In this document: positions 37,001 through 45,244 of the stretch, piece by piece
How the letters are laid out: every line of letters starts with the position of its first letter
Position numbering within the stretch: position 1 is the first letter of the stretch
Source: Pirellulaceae bacterium
GTDB taxonomy: Bacteria; Planctomycetota; Planctomycetia; Pirellulales; Pirellulaceae
DNA: 64,000 bases
NCBI GenBank assembly: GCA_023382975.1
Contig: JAHDXO010000037.1
Span: 44,271 to 108,270 of the forward strand
Direction: 5' to 3'
The notes under the pieces: model-generated
Told to the model about the DNA's origin: nothing
Seen by the model: the letters and a program-made list of their open reading frames with translations, nothing else
The model's database searches: none
Translations under genes and position numbers: made by a program

Positions 37001-37324
37001 CGGCGCCCGGGCCAACGGACCGTCCAGCGTGTAGGTCACCAAGCCCCGGAAGCCTTCATCGTACAGTTGCTGAAGGTCGGTTCGGATCTGCGCTTCCGTC
37101 GGCTGTTGGCCCTGGTTGGGGTTGTACGGCTGGGACGGTGCGTAGGTCACCCAATTCCGGCACGTCGTCAGCGCCGCGACGACCGGTCCCGTCGCCAGGC
37201 ACTCGCCAGCCAGCAGCCAACGGTCTTCCAGACGTTCGATCCGCAGCGTTCGCGTGTCCTGACGCTTGGCGCGAATTCGGTTCCCGGTCCAGGACGATTG
37301 GCAACGAACAGTCCGCGGTCTCAT
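34001..37324 (-). CDS. Multi-modular secreted beta-glucanase (GH17-like plus glucoamylase-like, CBM and dockerin-like repeats)
   Basis: A 1107-residue protein. The leader has the planctomycete motif RIERLEDRWLLAG (about 28-40). Residues 45-340 resemble GH17 beta-1,3-glucanases: YAPSQPYNPNQGQQPT, the acid/base motif VGNEG and the nucleophile region VVKESWWPTAG (compare E-T-G-W-P). Residues 360-800 look like a GH144/DUF3131-type helical toroid (FIDNGYLAVGLLATGRYLRR, RIQFAFWFDAETKRFHLGG). Next come a CBM6-like beta domain (GLPGIYRARVRYSNHDSGSL) and two dockerin-type loops (YDVNDDTYATPIDVLII, YDVNGDGYISPLDALLVVN). It probably degrades beta-glucan outside the cell. GAGGAG precedes the ATG. Family names of the middle module are tentative. 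Confidence 0.75.
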   Translation of the reverse strand: MRPRTVRCQSSWTGNRIRAKRQDTRTLRIERLEDRWLLAGECLATGPVVAALTTCRNWVTYAPSQPYNPNQGQQPTEAQIRTDLQQLYDEGFRGLVTYTLDGPLARAPRIAKEIGFTQVVAGLFWYDSAQLEREWAAIGSVNSYADAYVVGNEGLGYGGQAVRYTATDLVAQMNSLRTRTGKPVTTTETFLNYQTYPGIIAAGDWVFPNLQPWFNGSLDPGDVGGMVQAVVGEVAALQTLAGNQVVVVKESWWPTAGPAGASENNQVEYFRQLAEQPVFFVWGETYDQPWKSEDSPFGSLGPNWGLHAADRTPKAIIAELRDIYTKAYFPTRDLLPGAIAFLHQMTLANGLPQNEATASELALLSDTVNSIPANNRFFNPAQVGFWLTTSVLSHAIGRQDVAFTAGMTDTDLVTELTATLQSLEVISNTASSVYRSPPGQTPAGIAFFQNYDSVTGQPRAGAVDRQVPFIDNGYLAVGLLATGRYLRRAASQGDVGPRAEFLDLANRAEALAKRIQFAFWFDAETKRFHLGGTNDPLAGGVVDRLTSESRLVPVLALALGQISRSDFDAAMRLLVRESRSGSRIAGSPGLERLPVFGTALELFVPTIFLSSERETLFGQSTLAQAVFAAVDTAQSLGLPAAGAMGIANGGTPPDGADAKYLNFGLSPAELAGDANNPRDQHVLVPPAAAIMAGTMSKLPNPHLQAAGETAARNATEAIDQLRAAGQFDATYGAPNYLDFGSQMVNAVDPVRGFLEIAQLAAALLNNELGGDYLESLLRYDIGWRMALDAYRQALNVRELEFSASGAGTPIIRSNASGGSNLTAPAETDGGVWHLQSIGDSVTYHVGIGLPGIYRARVRYSNHDSGSLDDLQIALNGQTVATFTTINTQDWNQFSETESLPLGELLPGTYQVTITLTSTDGHGVDLDTLALAWSPRNWHNHRLAYDVNDDTYATPIDVLIIITELNANDTRQLAVPPPSNTAIPFYDVNGDGYISPLDALLVVNVLNQTPAATAEGEAVEMAMAVATGSVGLSVMLDRQDASAGLPTSASASAPGPIATEVDEVMTAIASPAWTSPDDRDELVFHDRDELPAIEELEFPQLAVGISLP

Positions 37325-37425
37325 GGCGAGTCTCCTCGTAGTAGGAATCGACCACGGTCCGGCAGTTCACCCGTGCCACCTGAGCACCGCGATGTCCAGG
37401 AATGCAGTGAACCATCGAACGAGGC

Positions 37426-38922
37426 CTACTTCTTGCGTTCCACGGCGTCTTGCAGGCGGTCGCAGATGGTGCGGAGCACTTTGATGCGGGCGAAGTGCTT
37501 GTTGTTGGCTTCGACCAGGGTCCAGGGCGTTTGCAGGCCGCTCGTCTGCTCGACCATGTCGTTGACGGCCGCTTCGTACTGGTCCCACTTCCCGCGGTTG
37601 CGGTAGTCCTCCTCCGTGATCTTGTATTGTTTGTAGGGAACTTTCTCGCGCTCGGCGAACCGCTTTGCCTGCTCGTCGCGGTCGATCTGCAGCCAGAACT
37701 TGACCAGCACGATGCCGCGCTCGCACAACAGCTCCTCGAAGTCCCGGATCTCCTCGTAGGCGCGGCGCCATTCGGCTTCCTGCGCGAATCCCTCGACGCG
37801 TTCGACCAACACGCGGCCGTACCAACTGCGGTCGAAGAACGTCCAGTTCCCGGCGCGGGGCAGTCGCCGCCAGAATCGCCACAGATAATGGCGAGCCCGC
37901 TCTTCGTCGTTGGGCGCCGCGATTGGGATGACTTCGTAACGGCGGGCGTCCAGCGCGGCGGTCACGCGGCGGATGGCGCCGCCTTTGCCCGCGGCGTCCG
38001 CACCCTCGAAGACCAGCACCGTCGACACGTGTTTGCGGTGCGCTTCGCGGCTGAGCCAATTGAGCCGTGCTTGCAGTTCCTCCAATTCGCTCTTGTACTG
38101 CTCGCGAGTCAGGTGCTGGGTCAGATCCAGCGAACTGAGCACCGTGGGCTGCTCCGGATCGATCGCCGACAGACTGGCGGGGACTACGGGCGGGGCAGGA
38201 CAGGCCGGTTGCACTCCCAGGCGGTTGCGGATCGCGTCGGCCAAATGTCGCCCGACGGTCAGCTCGCGGTAGCGGCGATCGCTTCCTTCGACCAGAAACC
38301 AAGGCGAATGCGGCGCGTTGGTCTCGCGCAGCAGTTGGTCGCAGATCGGCAGCAGTTCGTCGTAGTGCCGCAGGTTCCGCCGGTCCTGATCGGTGACCCG
38401 CCAAGCTTGGTTCGGATCGGATGCGTATTTCTTCAGCCGCTTCTTCTGGATCTTTCTCGGAATGTGAAACCAATACTTCAGCAGCAAGGTCCCGTCGTCG
38501 GTCAATTGACGCTCGAAGTTGTTCAAATGCGCCAGCGCCTGCTTGAACTCGGCTTCGTCAAGCTCCCCCCGCAACCGCGCCGAGATGACTTCGGTGTACC
38601 ACGAGCCGAGGAACACGCTGATCCGGCCCTTGGGCGGCAGCACGCGCCAATAGCGCCACGCCAGCGGGCGTTCCGATTCCTCTTCGGTCGGCTGGTCGAA
38701 GGCGTGCGTCTGCAGATAGCGGGGGTCCAGCCATTCGTGCAGAACGTTGACCGTGCGGCCTTTGCCGGCCGCGTCGCTTCCGGCCACGATCACAATCGCC
38801 GAGAATTCCGCCGAGTTGCGCAACTGGTTCTGAACCAGCAGCAACTCGGTGCGCAGCAACGGCACCTGCTCTTTGTATTCCTGTTTCCCGACCTTGCGAC
38901 CTAATTCGGCAGTCTCCAGCAT
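37426..38922 (-). CDS. pap: Polyphosphate:AMP phosphotransferase (tandem PPK2)
   Basis: A 498-residue protein made of two PPK2 domains in tandem, the architecture of Pap, which makes ADP from AMP and polyphosphate. The first Walker A-type loop is AGSDAAGKGRT (47-57) and the second EGADAAGKGG (306-315). The lid-like segments (FLGSWYTEVISARLRGEL; FFDRSWYGRVLVERVEGFA) and WLQIDRDEQAKRF are present. In characterised members the C-terminal domain is the active one; here both P-loops are intact. The gene starts 2 bp after the small membrane protein gene, with AAGGGA upstream. It probably serves energy or phosphate homeostasis. Confidence 0.9.
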   Translation of the reverse strand: MLETAELGRKVGKQEYKEQVPLLRTELLLVQNQLRNSAEFSAIVIVAGSDAAGKGRTVNVLHEWLDPRYLQTHAFDQPTEEESERPLAWRYWRVLPPKGRISVFLGSWYTEVISARLRGELDEAEFKQALAHLNNFERQLTDDGTLLLKYWFHIPRKIQKKRLKKYASDPNQAWRVTDQDRRNLRHYDELLPICDQLLRETNAPHSPWFLVEGSDRRYRELTVGRHLADAIRNRLGVQPACPAPPVVPASLSAIDPEQPTVLSSLDLTQHLTREQYKSELEELQARLNWLSREAHRKHVSTVLVFEGADAAGKGGAIRRVTAALDARRYEVIPIAAPNDEERARHYLWRFWRRLPRAGNWTFFDRSWYGRVLVERVEGFAQEAEWRRAYEEIRDFEELLCERGIVLVKFWLQIDRDEQAKRFAEREKVPYKQYKITEEDYRNRGKWDQYEAAVNDMVEQTSGLQTPWTLVEANNKHFARIKVLRTICDRLQDAVERKK

Positions 38923-38924
38923 GT

Positions 38925-39392
38925 TCAATCCCTTTCGCGGATTCTGTTGCGGAGGAACGCGACCAAGTTCTCGACGTCGTCGGTTCCGATCCGAATCACC
39001 CGGTCGCGGACAACCAGTCGCACGCAATCGAAACCCCATAAGTTGTATGTGTAGCCGCGGCCGGGTACCCAGTGGATTCCCCAGCCGTCGATCCAAGAGG
39101 TCCGGTCCGGATCGGCTGCCGCGATCTCTGCGTAGGGGATGCGCCGCCGGAAAATCGGCAGCGGCCCATAGCGCACGGCTAGACGGTCGCCCTCGTCCCG
39201 GACCGTCAGATGCTTGAACATCAAGCACACCAGCAGCAGAATCCCCGCCAGAATCAGCATGGCGACAACCGCTCCGGGCTCGGCCCGCAATATCCAAGCG
39301 ACTGCCAGGACGCCGATCACGGCAGCCAGCAGGATCAGAAAGAGCGGCCCGCGCTGTGTGTGCTCATACGTCGGTTCGGCGTCGATGGACAT
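38925..39392 (-). CDS. Small membrane protein with PH-like domain
   Basis: A 155-residue protein with two adjacent transmembrane helices (PLFLILLAAVIGVLAVAWIL; AVVAMLILAGILLLVCLMF) followed by a cytosolic beta-rich domain (HLTVRDEGDRLAVRYGPLPI, IPYAEIAAADPDRTSWIDGW, then a C-terminal helix DDVENLVAFLRNRIRE). This is the layout of bacterial PH-domain/YdbT-like membrane proteins of unknown function. AAGGAG precedes the ATG. It is in an operon with pap (2 bp gap). Confidence 0.75.
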   Translation of the reverse strand: MSIDAEPTYEHTQRGPLFLILLAAVIGVLAVAWILRAEPGAVVAMLILAGILLLVCLMFKHLTVRDEGDRLAVRYGPLPIFRRRIPYAEIAAADPDRTSWIDGWGIHWVPGRGYTYNLWGFDCVRLVVRDRVIRIGTDDVENLVAFLRNRIRERD

Positions 39393-39548
39393 GGTGGCGA
39401 CTCCTTCGGTGCTCTCCACAATCAGTTTACTCCGATTCCGCCGCAATGCACGCCCGACTGGACAGAAGGCGAAGGTTGGGGTATCACAACGGATGGATGC
39501 AGATCCTGTCCCACCAGCCTTCACAGCTTTGCAGCGCGGAGCCGGCAC

Positions 39549-40286
39549 ATGGCTAGTCCAGAATCGCCTCAGTCGACGGAAATGGTCGCTGCCGCCAAGC
39601 GGCGGATGGAGCGTTGGCTCTTGTCTCAGGAGCTGCTCGAACACATGGAGAAGGCCAAGGACGTCAAGCGGCCCGCGCAGACCGGGCCGTACATCTCGAT
39701 CTCCCGCGAGGCCGGAGCAGGCGGTTTGACCATCGCCCGCATCGTTGGGCAGCAGTTGGGCTGGGACGTCCTGGACAAGGAACTGCTCGAATTCATGGCC
39801 GAACGTTACAACATGCCGCGGGACATGTTGGAGATCGTCGACGAGACCAAGGCGAATTGGTTCTACGACGTGCTGGGCTCGTTCCTGGATGCCCGCATCA
39901 TCAGCCACGACAGCTTCGTGTACCATTTGGAACGGATCATCTTCCTGGCCGCGCTGCACGGCAACGTGGTCTTTGTCGGGCGCGGAGCTCAGTTCGCCCT
40001 GCCGCGCAACAGTGGCATTGCCGTGCGCGTCATCAAGCCGAAAGCGAAGCGAATCGAGGCGTTGATGAGTCTCCAGGGAATCAGTCACGCCGAGGCGGCC
40101 AGCCGAGTCGATGAACTGGACAAGAACCGCCGCGAGTTCTGCCGCCGTCACTTCCACCACGATATCGAACGCCCGTCGGAATACGACTTGATCATCAATA
40201 CCGACCGGCTCTCCGACCAAGCCGCCGCGGAATTGATCGTCGAGGCTTTCTGCCACGCACGTCGCGACAACGGCGCCGCCTCGTGA
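39549..40286 (+). CDS. Cytidylate kinase-like family protein
   Basis: A 245-residue protein of the cytidylate-kinase-like group (PF13189 type). After an N-terminal helical region, the nucleotide-binding start is YISISREAGAGGLTIARIVG. Further matches are WDVLDKELLEFMAERYNMPR, VVFVGRGAQFALP and a C-terminal DLIINTDRLS. The canonical kinase P-loop is replaced by the S-R-E-A-G-A-G-G form usual for this group, whose substrates are not established. It is divergent from the PH-like/pap operon. GGAG precedes the ATG. Confidence 0.85.
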   Translation: MASPESPQSTEMVAAAKRRMERWLLSQELLEHMEKAKDVKRPAQTGPYISISREAGAGGLTIARIVGQQLGWDVLDKELLEFMAERYNMPRDMLEIVDETKANWFYDVLGSFLDARIISHDSFVYHLERIIFLAALHGNVVFVGRGAQFALPRNSGIAVRVIKPKAKRIEALMSLQGISHAEAASRVDELDKNRREFCRRHFHHDIERPSEYDLIINTDRLSDQAAAELIVEAFCHARRDNGAAS

Positions 40287-40417
40287 AAGATCCATCCGAA
40301 CTCTCACGAATTCGACCACGCGGAATGCGGAAACATTGGTCGTCCTTAGGTATCCCCCGGAATAAGGATTCTAGGCGACCATCTTTCCGTCAATCATATT
40401 TATGAATGCTGATTGAT

Positions 40418-40434
40418 CGGATATCCTCTATCCG
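40418..40434. promoter_or_regulatory. Short inverted repeat in the PSD1 leader
   Basis: CGGATA (40418-40423) and TATCCG (40429-40434) flank a 5-nt centre, 41 bp before the PSCyt1 gene ATG, in an AT-rich leader. It could be an operator half-site pair or an mRNA hairpin. Only the symmetry supports it. Confidence 0.25.
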
Positions 40435-40474
40435 TTCCAAGATCCTGGGATGCTTGACAAGCAAGGAGACATTC

Positions 40475-43400
40475 ATGGGGCGTTGTCGGTTTTTGCCGCG
40501 CGTGGCGATCGTCGGCTTGTTGGCTCTGACGGGCCGTTTTCCGGTCGCCGAGGCTGAGGAAAAGCCAGTCGACTTCAACCGCCAGATCCGCCCGCTTCTT
40601 TCGGATAAGTGCTACGCTTGCCACGGCCCGGCCGCCGAGTCGCGCGAGGGCGGTTTCCGCTTGGATCAGCGGGACAGCGCGACTGGCGAGGCCGACTCGG
40701 GCCAGAGGCCCATCGTGCCGGGCGATCCTGCGGCCAGCGAAGTCTACGTGCGTTTGACCACCGACGACGAATCCATGCGTATGCCGCCGGCGGAAACGAA
40801 CAAGCCGGTGACGGAGGAGGAAGTCGAAAGGATCCGGAAGTGGATCGAGCAGGGAGCGGACTGGAAAGAGCACTGGTCGTTGATTGTGCCCGTGCGTCCG
40901 CCACTGCCCGAAGTGCAAGAGCCGTCCTGGCCGCGGAACGAGATCGACCGCTTTGTCCTCGGTCGCCTGGAACAGGAAGGCTTGAAACCGGCGCCCGAGG
41001 CCGACAAGACGACGTTGATCCGCCGCGTGACGTTCGACTTGACCGGGCTGCCGCCGACCACGGAGGAAGTCGACGCCTTCTTGGCCGACGATGCGCCCGA
41101 CGCCTACGAGCGGTTGGTGGACCGGTTGCAGCAATCGCCGCACTACGGCGAACATCAGGCCCGGTTCTGGCTGGACGCGGCTCGCTACGGCGACACGCAC
41201 GGGCTGCACCTGGACAACTACCGCGAGATGTGGCCGTACCGGGACTGGGTTGTCAACGCGTTCAATGCCAACCTGCCTTACGACCGGTTCGTCATCGAGC
41301 AGTTGGCCGGCGATCTGCTGCCGGACGCCACATTGGACCAATTGATCGCGACGGGCTTCAACCGCTGTCACGTGACGACCAACGAAGGCGGCTCGATCGT
41401 CGAAGAGGTCCGCGTGCGGAACGTGGTGGATCGAGTGGTCACGACCGGTACGGTGTTCATGGGCATGACCTTGGACTGTACCCGCTGCCACGATCACAAG
41501 TACGACCCGTTCACGATGAACGACTTCTACTCGCTGTTCGCCTTTTTCAACAGCATCGATGGCAGCCCGATGGACGGCAACCGGAAAGACCCGGCGCCGG
41601 TGACCTCGGTGCTGACCGACGCGCAGAAGACGCAGATCGCCGATCTGCGGGCGAAGATCGATGCACTGCAGACGGAGATCCGCAGCCGGGTGGCGAGCTA
41701 CGATTACGTCGAGCCCGAAAAACCCGCCGAGCCATCGGTCTCGGCGCCGCGCGAGATCGTTTGGATCGAGGACCAGGTACCGGCCGGCGCGCGGGCCGAG
41801 GGCGGCTGGCAGTTCGTCGACAGCCCCGTGTACAGCGGCCAGAAAGCTTCGAAGCGCTCCGCCGAGGGCCTGAGCCAACACTACTTCACCGGGGCCAGCG
41901 AACCGTTGCGAGTGGCCGAGGGGGATCGCCTGTTCGCCTATGTGTACCTGGACCCGGCCAATCCGCCCAAACAGATCATGATGCAGTTCAACGACGGATC
42001 GTGGGAGCATCGGGCTTTTTGGGGCGGCGACCATATCGAGTGGGGTCAACTGGAAACGCCCAGCCGCCGCGCGATGGGGCCTCTGCCCGAAGCCGGGCAA
42101 TGGGTAAGGCTGGAGGTGCCCGCGGCCGATGTCGGATTGAACGCGGGCGCCCAGATCAACGGCTGGGCGTTCACGCAGTTCGACGGCACGGTTCATTGGG
42201 ACAAGGCCGGCATAATGACCACGGCCGAGCAACAACCCGTGTACGACTCGCTGGCCGTTTGGTGGCGGGATCAGCGGGCTGCCAAGGGCGCGAGCCTGCC
42301 CGACGGACTCCGTCCGTTGGCGCAGATCGACGACGACAAGCTGACCGACGCGCAACGCCGCCAGATTCGCGACTACTTTGTCGAGCGAGTGGACGTCAAC
42401 ACGCGATCGATCTTCGCGCCGCTGCATCAGCAGGCGGACGAAGCGGCCAAACAGATCACCCAGATCGAAAGCAATGCGGCGATCACGCTGATCTATCGCG
42501 AAGCCAAGGCGCCTCGGCCCGCCCACGTGCTGAACCGCGGCGAGTACGATCAACCGCTGCACGAGGTTCCGCGGGCGACCCCGCCCGCACTGCCGCCGCT
42601 GCCGCAAAGCGCGCCGTTGGACCGCCTGGGACTGGCCCAATGGCTGGTCGCGCCGGAGCATCCGTTGACGGCCCGCGTCCAAGTCAACCGGTTGTGGTCG
42701 CAGTTGTTCGGCACCGGGATTGTCAAGTCGGCCGACGATTTCGGTTCGCAGGGCGACGTCCCCAGCCATCCGGAACTGCTGGACTGGCTGGCGGTCGATT
42801 TCCGCGAAGGCGACTGGGACATGAAGGCGCTGATCAAGAAAATGGTGATGTCGGCGACCTATCGCCAAAGCTCCCGGACGACGCCGGAACTGGTGCGCCG
42901 CGACCCGGAGAACCGGCTGCTGGCCCGTGGGCCGCGGTTCCGGCTAGACGCCGAGATGCTGCGCGACCAGGCGCTGGCGGTCAGCGGACTGTTGGTTCGC
43001 CAGATGGGCGGACCGAGCGTCAAGCCGCCGCAGCCACTGGGCTTGTGGTTCGCCGTCGGCTACAGCGGATCGAACACAGTGCGATTCGTCAAAGACGAAG
43101 GGCCGGACAAGGTTCATCGCCGCACGCTGTACACGTTCATCAAGCGCACGGCGCCGCCGCCGCAGATGAGCACCTTCGACGCGCCGTCCCGCGAGGCCTG
43201 TACCGTCCGCCGCGAACGCACCAACACGCCGCTGCAGGCGCTGCTGCTGTTGAACGACCCGCAATACTTCGAAGCCGCCCGGGCGCTCGGGCAACGCATC
43301 CTCCGCGACGGCGGTGACGCGCCGGAGGCGAAAGCGACGGCCATGTTCCGCATCTGCGCCGCTCGCCCGCCGAAGTCGACCGAGTTGGCCGAACTGCTCG

Positions 43401-43573
43401 CATTGTACGAAGACAACCTGCGGATTTTCCAGGAAGATCCCGACGCGGCCCGGCAACTGATCGCGGTCGGCGAATCGAAGCCCGACGAGACCCTGGACGC
43501 AGTCCAATCGGCGGCGTGGACGGTCGTTGCCAACACGCTGTTGAATTGGGACGAAGTGCTGACCAAGAACTGA
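40475..43573 (+). CDS. Planctomycete cytochrome PSCyt1/DUF1549/DUF1553 protein
   Basis: A 1032-residue secreted protein. After a signal peptide (FLPRVAIVGLLALTGRFPVA) comes a class I cytochrome PSCyt1 domain with one haem site CYACH, a DUF1549 domain (WPRNEIDRFVLGRLEQEGLK; LTGLPPTTEEVDAFLADDAP) with a further CTRCHDHKYDPF motif, a beta-sandwich insert, and a C-terminal DUF1553 (PSD1) domain (LAQWLVAPEHPLTARVQVNR; ANTLLNWDEVLTKN). These proteins occur almost only in planctomycetes and relatives, together with DUF1501, and are linked to polysaccharide-degradation loci. AAGGAG precedes the ATG. It forms an operon with the next gene. Confidence 0.93.
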   Translation: MGRCRFLPRVAIVGLLALTGRFPVAEAEEKPVDFNRQIRPLLSDKCYACHGPAAESREGGFRLDQRDSATGEADSGQRPIVPGDPAASEVYVRLTTDDESMRMPPAETNKPVTEEEVERIRKWIEQGADWKEHWSLIVPVRPPLPEVQEPSWPRNEIDRFVLGRLEQEGLKPAPEADKTTLIRRVTFDLTGLPPTTEEVDAFLADDAPDAYERLVDRLQQSPHYGEHQARFWLDAARYGDTHGLHLDNYREMWPYRDWVVNAFNANLPYDRFVIEQLAGDLLPDATLDQLIATGFNRCHVTTNEGGSIVEEVRVRNVVDRVVTTGTVFMGMTLDCTRCHDHKYDPFTMNDFYSLFAFFNSIDGSPMDGNRKDPAPVTSVLTDAQKTQIADLRAKIDALQTEIRSRVASYDYVEPEKPAEPSVSAPREIVWIEDQVPAGARAEGGWQFVDSPVYSGQKASKRSAEGLSQHYFTGASEPLRVAEGDRLFAYVYLDPANPPKQIMMQFNDGSWEHRAFWGGDHIEWGQLETPSRRAMGPLPEAGQWVRLEVPAADVGLNAGAQINGWAFTQFDGTVHWDKAGIMTTAEQQPVYDSLAVWWRDQRAAKGASLPDGLRPLAQIDDDKLTDAQRRQIRDYFVERVDVNTRSIFAPLHQQADEAAKQITQIESNAAITLIYREAKAPRPAHVLNRGEYDQPLHEVPRATPPALPPLPQSAPLDRLGLAQWLVAPEHPLTARVQVNRLWSQLFGTGIVKSADDFGSQGDVPSHPELLDWLAVDFREGDWDMKALIKKMVMSATYRQSSRTTPELVRRDPENRLLARGPRFRLDAEMLRDQALAVSGLLVRQMGGPSVKPPQPLGLWFAVGYSGSNTVRFVKDEGPDKVHRRTLYTFIKRTAPPPQMSTFDAPSREACTVRRERTNTPLQALLLLNDPQYFEAARALGQRILRDGGDAPEAKATAMFRICAARPPKSTELAELLALYEDNLRIFQEDPDAARQLIAVGESKPDETLDAVQSAAWTVVANTLLNWDEVLTKN

Positions 43574-43598
43574 ACCCTCGACTTCCGGAGTGAAACTC

Positions 43599-45062
43599 AT
43601 GGACCCCCGGCAAGAATACGTACAAGCCATCACGCGACGTCACTTTTTCGGCCGCGCCGGTTTGGGACTCGGTGCCGCCGCCATCGCTTCGCTGCTGCCG
43701 CCCGACGTGGCCCGGGCAGGCGATGCTCCGGCAACCACCGGCGGATTGCGCGGCCTACCGCACTTCGCGGGCAAGGCGAAACGAGCGATCTATCTGTTCA
43801 TGGCGGGCGGTCCGTCGCAGATGGATATGCTGGACTACAAACCGCAGATGGACGAACTGTTTGACAAGGATCTGCCCGATTCGATCCGCCAAGGCCAACG
43901 TTTGACCACCATGACGTCGGGCCAGTCGCGCTTTCCCATCGCGCCGTCCAAGTACAAGTTTCAGCAGTACGGCAAGAACGGAACCTGGGTCAGTGAACTC
44001 TTGCCGCACACGGCGAAAATGGTGGACGACATCGCGATCGTCAAGACGGTGCATACCGAGGCCATCAACCACGATCCGGCTATCACGTACATCTGCACCG
44101 GACATCAGTTGCCGGGACGGGCCAGCCTGGGATCGTGGCTCAGCTACGGACTGGGCACGTTGAACCAGAACCTGCCCGCCTTTGTCGTCATCACGGCCAC
44201 ATGGACCGGCCGCAAAGAGGCGCAGGCGCTGTACAACCGTCTCTGGGGATCGGGCTTCTTGCCCAGCAAGCACCAGGGCGTTGCCTTGCGCAGCCAGGGC
44301 GATCCGGTGCTGTTCCTCTCCAACCCGCCGGGGATGGCCGAAAGCACGCGCCGCCGCATGCTCGATTCGCTGGGCCGCCTGAACCAGCAGACCTTCGAGA
44401 CGCTGGGAGATCCCGAGACGCAGGCCCGTATCGCCCAGTACGAAATGGCTTTCCGCATGCAGACCTCGGTCCCCGAGCTGGCCAACATCGCGGACGAACC
44501 GCAGCACGTGCTAGACATGTACGGTCCCGATGTGACGAAACCGGGAACGTTCGCGGCCAGTTGTCTGCTGGCTCGCCGCATGGCGGAACGTGACGTCCGG
44601 TTCGTTCAGATCTTCCATCGCGGCTGGGACCAGCACGCCAACATCGCAGGCGATCTGCCGAACCAGTGCCGCGACGTCGACCAGCCCTGCTGGGCGCTCG
44701 TCCAGGACTTGAAGCAACGCGGCCTGCTGGACGATACCCTGGTGGTATGGGGCGGCGAGTTCGGACGGACGATCTACTGCCAAGGCAACCTGACTCGGGA
44801 GAACTACGGCCGCGACCATCATCCGCGATGCTTCCCAGTGTGGATGGCGGGCGGAGGCATCAAGCCCGGAATCGTCTACGGCGAGACGGACGATTTCAGC
44901 TACAATATCACCGAGAACCCCGTGCATATCCACGACATGAACGCCACCATCCTGCACTGCCTGGGGATCGATCACCGCCGTCTGTCCGTCAAGTTCCAAG
45001 GCTTGGACGTCCGCTTGACCGGTGTCGAAGACCATCACCCGGTCAAAGAGATTCTGGCCTAG
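43599..45062 (+). CDS. DUF1501 secreted sulfatase-like protein
   Basis: A 487-residue protein with a Tat-type leader (RRHFFGRAGLGLGAAAIASL) and the DUF1501 core: KRAIYLFMAGGPSQMDMLDY, DDIAIVKTVHTEAINHDPA, and the metal-site-like DTLVVWGGEFGRTIYCQGN, with ENYGRDHHPRCFPVWMAGGG. DUF1501 adopts an alkaline-phosphatase/sulfatase fold, but its reaction is unknown. It starts 25 bp after the PSCyt1 stop with CCGGAG upstream, forming the standard two-gene planctomycete unit. An in-frame GTG at 43590 is less likely. Confidence 0.93.
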   Translation: MDPRQEYVQAITRRHFFGRAGLGLGAAAIASLLPPDVARAGDAPATTGGLRGLPHFAGKAKRAIYLFMAGGPSQMDMLDYKPQMDELFDKDLPDSIRQGQRLTTMTSGQSRFPIAPSKYKFQQYGKNGTWVSELLPHTAKMVDDIAIVKTVHTEAINHDPAITYICTGHQLPGRASLGSWLSYGLGTLNQNLPAFVVITATWTGRKEAQALYNRLWGSGFLPSKHQGVALRSQGDPVLFLSNPPGMAESTRRRMLDSLGRLNQQTFETLGDPETQARIAQYEMAFRMQTSVPELANIADEPQHVLDMYGPDVTKPGTFAASCLLARRMAERDVRFVQIFHRGWDQHANIAGDLPNQCRDVDQPCWALVQDLKQRGLLDDTLVVWGGEFGRTIYCQGNLTRENYGRDHHPRCFPVWMAGGGIKPGIVYGETDDFSYNITENPVHIHDMNATILHCLGIDHRRLSVKFQGLDVRLTGVEDHHPVKEILA

Positions 45063-45092
45063 GCATCCTTGCTGGAGGTCAAACTTCTTCAT

Positions 45093-45185
45093 AATCTTTC
45101 ACTTGATCTTTGACCTAATCTCCTCCGCTCCGAGGCAGTTGGAGGACATTTGGTGTAGATTAGGTGAAAGATCAAGCGAAAGACT
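45093..45185. repeat. Long inverted repeat (29-nt arms)
   Basis: The arms at 45093-45121 and 45157-45185 are reverse complements at 26 of 29 positions, separated by 35 nt that themselves contain a small inverted CCTCC/GGAGG pair. The arms are AT-rich, unlike their surroundings. It lies between the DUF1501 stop and the thioesterase start. As RNA it would form a long stem; as DNA it resembles a MITE-sized element or an operator. The lack of a T tract argues against a simple terminator. Confidence 0.75.
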
Positions 45186-45244
45186 AGGGATGCGTTTCCC
45201 GCCGCACCCGGTCACGTTCAACCCTGACCATGCAGGAAGTTCCC

